Part shown: positions 57,010 to 64,000 of the stretch, one piece after another | Layout: each line of letters starts with the position of its first letter | Position numbering within the stretch: position 1 is the first letter of the stretch | Assembly (NCBI GenBank): GCA_963932465.1 | Contig: OZ010786.1 | Coordinates: 445,334,619 to 445,398,618 of the forward strand | Direction: 5' to 3' | Source: Maratus speciosus | Lineage: Eukaryota; Arthropoda; Arachnida; Araneae; Salticidae | Length of the DNA stretch: 64,000 nt | Notes under the pieces: generated by a model | What the model was told of the DNA's origin: nothing | What the model saw: only the letters and a program-made list of their open reading frames with translations | Database searches by the model: none | Translations under genes and position numbers: made by a program

Positions 57010-58450
57010 ACTTTGTGCTAAAGTCCATTAATTTGATCTGCTTTAAAAAGATTACGGAAGATTGAATTATAGTAGAACCTGGATTAACCGAGCTTCGATT
57101 AATCGAGGTTTCTGTTAACCGAGCCGATAACAAAGTCTGATTTTTTTTTTCCTTTTGAATGAGCCTTAAAAATAACCACACTCTTTAGCTCACTGTCCGT
57201 GCTATACAGGCCCTTCTGCCCCCAAAAGCACTCAACTCCAAAGAAACACTGGACCCTGAGAAGTCAATAGCGAACAATGCTTTGTTTCCAGTGGCTGTGT
57301 GAACTTTCGTAAATTTTTCAATTTGCATTTTAAAATTTACTACTGGTAGTTGATTTTCTTTTTAAATTTGTTAAGCTGTGAAACAGAACTTTACATATAT
57401 TTATTTTTATTATTTAAAAAACGTTCTATATATTTTTTTAAAAGAGATGTTAAATTCGCAAGCACGGCGAGTTTTTACACACAGTTTCTATTAACCGAGA
57501 TTTCCGATTCCGATTTACTAACAGTCCCAATTAGCTCGGATAATCGAGGCTGCTCAGTATAATTAAAAAATCAATGGCGATCTTACTGTAAACGGGTTTC
57601 CCTTTTACTGAGGGATTTCAAGACCGAATCAGCTGATGTTAGTTGCTGTTTCCGTATTTGATTAAATAAGATTAGTTAAACATTTGAAAACTACCAAATA
57701 TAAAAGGAACTAAGTCAACAGAGTGTTTGCTTTATGGTATTTTTTAACAACGCTATAAGAAAATGATTTTAAATAAGAGATTTTAAATGTAACGTTTTAA
57801 ATCTGACATAATTTTCACCAAACTTTCCTTTCTCTTTGTAACATTCAATTGAAAATATTTTTATTATTAGAAAGATAATATTATTATTTGCGCTACCTTA
57901 AAATTGGCAACTATAGTTAAAAATATCATCTCGAATTTTGAAATAAATCTCTCATATAAATATATTTTTTAATTTAAACTGTTTTGCAATATTATTATTT
58001 GGCCACTTTGGCCAATATGACGTAATTTCCTCCATTTACGACTTTTAACACATATCAATGAATTTATTATTTAAAAATTTTCTTTTTCTTTTAATATTCA
58101 CGTGTAAATATAATTTTTATGACGTAATTTTCAATGTTTTCCTGCTTTTAATGCGTAATCATTTAATTCTAATTTGAAAATAATTGATTATTTTATAATT
58201 TTCTTTCATTTTAAGTAAGCATGTGTAAAAACAATTTTTATGACGTAATGTTTAATATTTTCCTGCTTTTAACACGTTATCATTTAATTCTAATTTAAAA
58301 GGATTTTTTTCTGTTTATAATAGTCACGTGTGAATAAATTTTTAATTTAAAGGATATATTATTCTTTGCGCTGTTTTAACAATTGGCAACAATTTAAAAT
58401 AACCTTTTCTAAAATATGTAAAAAATATCTCTGGAAATTCTGAAAATTTT
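57010..58450 (+). repeat. Unclassified interspersed repeat, second long copy
   Basis: Shares GATTGAATTATA, CTGTAAACGGGTTTCC, ATTTTTTAACA-CGCTATAA and CCTTTTCTAAAATATG with 32905-35270. It contains a local duplication (TATGACGTAAT...TTTTCCTGCTTTTAA near 58120, 58240). It is interrupted by a pogo-like MITE at 57071-57557. Confidence 0.6.
57071..57557. mobile_element. Pogo-like element, 487 bp
   Basis: TAGTAGAACCTGGATTAACC and GATAATCGAGGCTGCTCAG are imperfect inverted ends between TA dinucleotides. Internal AACCGAG(C/A)T motifs repeat at both ends. The paralogous repeat at about 33010-33030 shows the same target (GATTGAATTATA) without the insert. No coding sequence. Confidence 0.7.
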
Positions 58451-59362
58451 AATTTAAAATTGAAATAAACCGTCAAAAAATTAGGCAAGTTAAAAATAAT
58501 AAATGCACTCTGCAAACTTCGAGTTTCTATTGAATGATTAAATTGAATGAAAATGATTAAATTCCCATGTATATTTTTTTTTCCTATGAGACTTTTTTAA
58601 TGAGACAATTTTATCCAGATTTAGCATTAAATATCTCTTAAAATAATTTCTGATTTAAAAACTGTCTACTTCAACGTTTTTATCAAACATTTCTCTATAA
58701 TACTACCCATTTTAATATTTTTGTATGCAGTAATTTTCTTAATATTTGCGAAATAGACCTCTAGTCACAAGAGATTCTTTCAAAGCGGTGAAAAGCGTTA
58801 GTTTTTTCTTTTTTTTCCGAATAAGAGACAATATGTAGTACGCAATTGCGTCAAAAGATGGCGACACCAGAATTCTGATATGCTTATTATGTAAAACTTC
58901 ATTGTTATTTATAAATAAAACATTTCAACTAAATTATTTATTATAAAATAATTATTACATCACAATAGTTTTTATGCAAGGAAAATAATAATTATAATAA
59001 TAATAATATTATGGATGTCAGTGATTATATATTGATTGACCGTCATAATAATAAAAAATGATATTATAAAAAGAAGAGCTGAAATGAATTATTTTTTTAC
59101 GTTTCTGATCGTGTGATTTATATTCAAATAATAATTATTAATGTATATTTTTTGTAAAGTGATTGAAATTAAATATATTTATAAAATTTATGGTAATATT
59201 TTTATTGTTGAAAAATTGCCAAGAAATAATCATCATCAAATTGGCGTCACTATAATTGTAATTTTATTTAACTTAATAGCAGTTAAAAAATTACAAAGGA
59301 ACTGAGAATAATGGTCAACTAACAGACTTTAAAAAAAAAAAAAAAAAAAAAAACTTCACACG
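58451..59362. other. Intron sequence, no recognised feature
   Basis: AT-rich with (AAT)n-like tracts near 58985-59010 and an A run at 59331-59353. Confidence 0.5.
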
Positions 59363-59430
59363 CACCAGAGAGTATCGAACTGCCTATGTTAAGATCAGTA
59401 GACGATGGCCCTCAACCACTCAGCCGTGGG
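59363..59430 (-). repeat. tRNA-like sequence (SINE head or tRNA pseudogene)
   Basis: On the - strand CGGCTGAGTGGTTG (59426-59413) matches a pol III A box of a leucine/serine-type tRNA and CAGTTCGATAC (59382-59372) matches a B box, about 30 nt apart. Arms do not close into a good acceptor stem, and it is followed by T residues and no CCA-compatible end. A decayed tRNA or SINE head is more likely than a working tRNA. Confidence 0.5.
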
Positions 59431-60969
59431 AAGACAAAATTTTTCTCCCCAAAAGTGGTTAAAAAGAAAGCATGTGTATGAATACAGTGTCATGCATTTT
59501 CGGTGAAATTTCCATAGAATGGCGAAGAAATATAGTCCGATTTTTCATGCGCATTATAAAACGAACAAGAGTCTTGCTGGAAACAAGTAAATTGTTATTT
59601 GGTTCATCTGAAACATATTTGATTTTTAAAAAATCGCCCGTGTCATTTTCGAGAGAAAAAAAAATCGAATTATTTAACGAACGAGAGTTTTCCCAGAAAA
59701 AAGAAAAGTGTTATTCACCTCGCCTTAATCACATTTGTATTATGTATCAATTTAAAAATAATCGTTAGAACCGTTTTCGAGATTTTAGGAACTTCCTCGA
59801 TATTATACCAACGTTTTCACTTTAAAAATGACTATTTAGATCTCAAAATATACTGCACGTAGAAATGTAAAAATTTCAGTATATGATTAGACTGCAGATA
59901 TAAGACTGTTCTAGAAAATTCAGAACAATAAGACGTATATCTGCTGAGTTATTAAAAGGCGGCATTTCGCATTTTCTTTGATGTCGAGTTAGCTGTATAT
60001 ATGAGTTCCGCCATCTACGAATTCTATGATACGATACGATACGATTTTAACGATACGATACGATTTTAGGCTTAAGGCTGCGTCACTCGAAATACTACTG
60101 TCTTCCATGATAACCACCATTCCGTCAAACCTTCACAGTGTCATATGATACAGCACTAGTACCTAAAGCTGTGCACTTTATTCGGTTACATTCTGTAGTG
60201 ACTTTTTGGAACAGAACTGGAAGTAAATGATGGTTCTGATCTGGTAGCATGGTAGTTCCTTTTCAGACACCTTGTACTTAATAATGATAATTTTTTACAA
60301 ATTTCACAACACAGTGGTAGTAGCAAGTATCTTTCTTTCAAATGCCAAAAATCATTTGACAAAATATGAGCAAACACGTCGACGCAAGCTGTTTGCACAG
60401 TCCGTATTAGCTGTGGCGGGAAACTTTCGTTACAACCTGATATTTAAGCTTCATATCTCTTTGAACTTTTATGGTATATACCCATTCATACTTTTCTAGT
60501 ATATACAGCTATACCCAACCCTACGTTATTATTCTTTTAGCAACGATTTTTTAAATAATAGAGTTAATAACTCATATTTATTGTACGGAACCATCTGAGC
60601 GCAAGTGGTAATACTCATACTTGACCATTTATTTTTTTCTGTAACCCATTTTTAATTTTTAGAAGAAGCAAAAGTACTGTGTTACAGAAGAAAAATTTGT
60701 GTTTTATTTGATTACTCATTGCATTTTATTTTTTAGCCATTTTTGCTTTCATTGTTAAGCTGAATCATGTGTTATGTGTAAGATTTATAGATTCATAACT
60801 GTGGTGAAATGTGCCAAATTCATTGCAAGGCACTATTCTCCATACCCTAATAAAACAAAATTTCAAAATATTATTTACTTTTGAATTTAAAAACATTTCA
60901 GCTCCTTGAAGACTATTTTGGTCAAATCAAAATATTTGGTTAATTTCTTAAATAATTTTTTTTCAACAG
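59431..60969. other. Intron sequence before a UBE2O exon
   Basis: Includes a (GATAC)n tract at about 60026-60067. A 98-codon open frame at 59472-59768 (MCMNTVSCIFGEISIEW start) has no homology I recognise. It is basic and lies next to the tRNA-like repeat, and I leave it unannotated as a gene. Confidence 0.5.
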
Positions 60970-61073
60970 ATTGGTGCATAGACTTGAAAGGTGGCTAACA
61001 ATATCAGAAACTTGGAATTCTGATCATCCTGCATCACCTACCTCACCTTCAACGTTTAAAGAACTGCATAACT
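60970..61073 (+). CDS. UBE2O: UBE2O exon: end of UBC domain and start of the C-terminal tail
   Basis: Acceptor TTCAACAG ends at 60969, donor GTAAGT starts at 61074. The first base completes a Lys codon, then LVHRLERWLTISETWNSDHP, ASPTSPSTFKELHN and one base. RLV-R-E-WL is the conserved end of the UBE2O UBC region. The Ser/Pro-rich remainder starts the variable tail. The exon ends in phase 1, so at least one more exon must follow beyond what I can see. Confidence 0.93.
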
Positions 61074-62186
61074 GTAAGTAACCAATTTTACTATACTGTA
61101 TGTTTTGTTGATTTATTGATTTTGCAGTCTGTATAAGCTTGAGTATAATAAAGAAAATAATTTACAATATTTTTGCAGTTGTATAGAAAAAAAAATCAGC
61201 TGTATAATTGTTTATATTTTTACGGATAATAAACTATCATTAATTTCAGATGATTAAACATTCATCTAGATTTGGTCAAAGTGTGTGATATAAACTAAAC
61301 TTTGGAGTTTCAAAAATGTAAAGGAATGTTCTTTTTGTTTTTCTTTGTGAAATTTCTACCAAAAAAGTTCCTAATTTTAAATGTATAATTAGAAAATTTT
61401 TGGTTGCTTCTATGGGTGTACTGTGGGGGGTATATATTTATTTTTTAGAAAAGCTACTAGTGCTGTCAATTGCTATTTTTGAATCAGCAGTGAACTTTTC
61501 ACTTTCTTAACTTACACTGCAAAAAATATTGCATATAAAAACATGAAAACTTAGAGTTTTATAGAGAAAAATGCATGATAAACATTTTCAAGCAGTTTTT
61601 AAATCAAAGAATTGTTTTAAGCGCATGATGTTGAAATCGGCCAAGATAATCTGTTACATAAGTTTTATAGGTTAAAAACTATACATAGCAATTTAACCAT
61701 CTTTTGCACCTACGTTCTTGTCTAGAATATTCTGTGCAGTGTCCAATCATTTTTTTAATTTCACTATCGAGTGTGTGAATGGGGGGGGGGGGGGGGGGGG
61801 AGAATTTTTTTTTTTTTTTTTTTTACAAAATTCTATTGTCTGAATTGAGAATTGAATTCATGTTTTTCAAATAGCCATTTTTTATTTATTATTGCCAAAA
61901 TTTAAAAAGACTTGTAATATTTCCAAACAATTCACTTTCAATTATACAATTTCCAAACAATGTATTTTCAGTTATACAGTATCCGCTACTTTATAAAATC
62001 AACCTTCTCCTGAAGGATTTTCTTACTAGAATATTCCATAAATAAAAATGAAAAAAAGAAATCAAAGGCACTTAAATTTTATATGTATACTACATTTAAT
62101 TCATTTACATTTAACATTTTGCTTAAATACTGACTGTTTGTGGTTTGTTTAACGTTCGACGTAAACTATCCAATGCCTGTCAGGTT
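61074..62186. other. Intron sequence with G/T homopolymers
   Basis: A G22 run followed closely by T22 lies at about 61780-61824. No exon encoding the last conserved UBE2O segment (a short aromatic/Pro-rich motif in other animals) was recognised. Confidence 0.5.
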
Positions 62187-63420
62187 TCAATTGTAGTTGA
62201 TGGGTGGTGGTGGTGGGTTGGGTGTCATTTTCTCTCCATCTTCATCTTCTGAATCAATGTAATTAGAACAGGAATCTCTTGAATTTCCAATTCCTTGTAC
62301 AATTTTAAAGTAAGATTTCTCAACTGACATTTGCAAATCATTGTCGATGGAAACATATCTCAAGAACTCTTCAGTCATTTCTTCGGTTCATCTTCCTCAA
62401 CTGAAATTTCTTCTTATGTGTAAGAATTTTGGATATCAAAGCCACTAACTTTAAAAGAACTGGAGATCCTTCTTGACATAAGCTCACCAAGTACTCTGAA
62501 TGATATGGATTGCATCCAAGAGACTGATTGGTTTTGAAATCTTGTTTATAGAGCTGGACCTAGAAGAACTACAGGAATGAATTTCTTTGACAATTCTATT
62601 AATAAGTGTTTTCTGTAATGAAATTTAAATGATTGCATGATCCCTTTTTCAAAGAATGAATGATGCTTGTAGTATTTGATGGAAAGAAAACTGTAAGTAA
62701 TTTTTTTTTTTTGAATGAGAGGAACAATTGTCTAACGAGTAGGTTTTGTTTCATTTTGTAGTTGTTTGTCCCACTTAAGGAGAAAGTTTGTATAGATGGA
62801 TGTAGTCATCCATGAGTTTCTATTGTGTACATAGTTGATTGGAAGGTAAGGAAGGTTAATATCCTTAAGAAACAAGGGAGTTTGTTAGAACCAATCACCA
62901 AAGGCTTTTTATTTACAGTCCCTGTCAAGCTGCAAGTTAACAACACAGTTAATTTTTGCTTTACATTTTAGCTTCCTTCAGCAGATTAATTTTTAAGCGT
63001 CTCAGGGCTCTGTAAAATAACCTGTTCTTATTTGAGTTAAAAAATTAATTCAGGCTGATAATCTTTGATCAGGTTAACTCAGACTTTTTCTTTCTAATTT
63101 TTATTGGCCTCGTTATTTGCATCTTGCTTCTTACAATGGAATTTTCTATAAGTGATGTTGTTCTTTCCATTGGGTTAGCCATCCATCTGTAGATGCGAAG
63201 TTTCCTTCTCCAGGCACACTTGCAAATTGATGTTTTTTTTGCATAGAATTGAGTGAGAAATGGCCATTTTTGTATTATTGCATTCTCAAACCATTTTAAA
63301 AGTACAGACAGACATTAGATTTTCTTTTGCAGAATAAGTTTCCATTGTTTTTAATTTCATCAGAAATTGTCTTTTTTTTGCTTCAACTATTGGAATAATG
63401 CAGATGAAGAAATCCCCAGT
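62187..63420 (-). pseudogene. Decayed Tigger transposase
   Basis: Read from about 63420 downward across changing frames: KWFENAIIQKWPFLTQFYAK and RRKLRIYRWMANPMERTTSL (the CENP-B-type DNA-binding region), KQKLTVLLTCSLTGTVNKKP and LVIGSNKLPCF (DDE domain), NSWMTTSIYTNFLLKWDKQL, VFFPSNTTSIIHSLKKGIMQ with SFKFHYRKHL, then SLLDAIHIIQSTW, and finally EEFLRYVSIDNDLQMS with an acidic EDEDGE end (62187). The order is that of a Tigger transposase. Many breaks are present. In PSNTTSIIHSLKKG the third catalytic Asp (QPLDQG) is lost. Terminal repeats were not located. Confidence 0.78.
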
Positions 63421-64000
63421 TTTCACAAAACTGCTTGTTGGCTGCATTTTGGCATGTCATCATATCTATTACGCATTACTTGCTTTTCGCTAATACTGAA
63501 ATCTTTGCACTTAAGCATGTTCACACACTTAAGACGTGAGTGCAAATTATAAAACAAGCAATGCATATAAGACTGAACTTTGAAGACTCTTTACATGTGC
63601 TCATTAAAAGCTGCAGAATTAACAGTACATAAAATCCCGATTGTAAAGTCACCCACCCACTTTTAAGTAGTTTTGAATTTCTTTTCCATTCCCAAATATA
63701 ACTTCCTCCCCAATCCTTTTCACAAATTTGTTTTGTGAAAAAAAAGATTTAAAAATCTAAGGGAGATAATTTTTAATCTTTTTGAGTTTTTGGTGGATTT
63801 CCACATGTTTTTAAATGATCTTAATGAAATCTCCCACCCCCTGCATGATGTTTGCTTCTCTTCTTTACTTCCCCTTCCTAGCACAAAAAGTGCAACATCT
63901 TGAAAATCTTAATTCTTTTTTTCTATTTGTTGTTCGCTAATAACAATAAATATATAATCAATTATCTAAATTACATTCCTTCCTCCCAAAGTTCCTCTTT
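63421..64000. other. Right end of the window, no recognised feature
   Basis: Pyrimidine-rich, AT-rich intron-like sequence. No exon, element end or protein match that I can support. Confidence 0.5.

Larger units (their letters stand above)
4233..61073 (+). other. UBE2O: UBE2O gene region: seven exons covering the UBC domain (partial at both ends)
   Basis: UBE2O is a large hybrid E2/E3 enzyme that ubiquitinates substrates such as orphan ribosomal proteins, histones and signalling factors. Its UBC fold sits near the C-terminus. Seven + strand exons join in order with phases 2-0-0-0-1-0-2-1 at their boundaries and read through the family's landmarks: the VPDRH/FQPTEP segment, [47 protein letters not shown] with the active-site cysteine, SIQGLILVAEPYYNEAG, ENSRMYNEM and RLERW. 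Codons are intact with no stops or frameshifts. The introns are 85 bp, 8.3, 14.6, 4.6, 16.4 and 12.2 kb and are full of transposons. Exons for the N-terminal substrate-binding regions should lie left of the window and the last exon(s) to the right. Identification is by recalled family sequence and not by a search. BIRC6 is the nearest alternative but has a different UBC context. Confidence 0.93.

Noticed and set aside
59363..59430. Functional tRNA gene
   Set aside because: A and B boxes are present, but the acceptor and anticodon stems do not close convincingly. Kept only as a tRNA-like repeat.
59472..59768. 98-codon basic frame
   Set aside because: No recognisable family and no supporting context. 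Possible chance or repeat-derived.
60186..60398. Second mariner-type end near TACAAGGTGTCTGAAAAGG (- strand)
   Set aside because: Only one possible terminus is seen, with no partner repeat or transposase.

Overview
The window is eukaryotic, very AT-rich and dominated by transposable elements. The only host gene I can support is the 3' part of a UBE2O (E2-230K) ubiquitin-conjugating enzyme gene on the + strand. Seven exons encode most of the UBC catalytic domain and the start of the C-terminal tail: 4233-4336, 4422-4484, 12769-12972, 27527-27587, 32172-32293, 48669-48748 and 60970-61073. All have AG/GT boundaries and compatible phases. Upstream exons (N-terminal regulatory domains) and the last exon(s) were not found and probably lie outside the window. 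Long introns, arthropod-type gag, Penelope-like, mariner and pogo/Tigger sequences suggest an arthropod, possibly an arachnid. That assignment is inference.

The introns (85 bp to 16.4 kb) are nested transposon deposits. Intron 4485-12768 holds a head-to-head pair of Penelope-like retroelement fragments (RT and GIY-YIG parts), invaded by two TA-flanked mariner-type elements, then a 0.8 kb pogo-like element and a 2.2 kb Tigger with a broken transposase. Intron 12973-27526 holds an 8.8 kb hAT-type nest (16443-25214) with an exact 8-bp target duplication. Inside it are three Helitron-like copies (two abutting head-to-tail), a foldback MITE, a small hAT MITE and a copia pol fragment. A 1 kb foldback element follows the nest.

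Intron 27588-32171 is mostly a Helitron-like element with a ~154-bp tandem array and a 924-bp higher-order duplication. Two shorter relatives lie at 40841-41747 and 50949-52456. Intron 32294-48668 contains an unclassified repeat, a tRNA-derived SINE, a hAT-like element, a hAT transposase C-terminus, a small LTR-gag remnant, and two more Tiggers. Intron 48749-60969 contains a minisatellite, a foldback element split by the third Helitron-like copy, a near-perfect 1.14 kb palindrome, and pogo-type MITEs. The right end (61074-64000) carries another decayed Tigger transposase.

No CRISPR array, operon, rRNA or intact transposon gene was seen. The most notable structures are the near-perfect palindrome at 54794-55933, the abutting Helitron tandem carrying copia sequence, the mariner whose long inverted ends derive from its own transposase, the higher-order array, and several insertions whose empty target site survives in a paralogous copy within the window.
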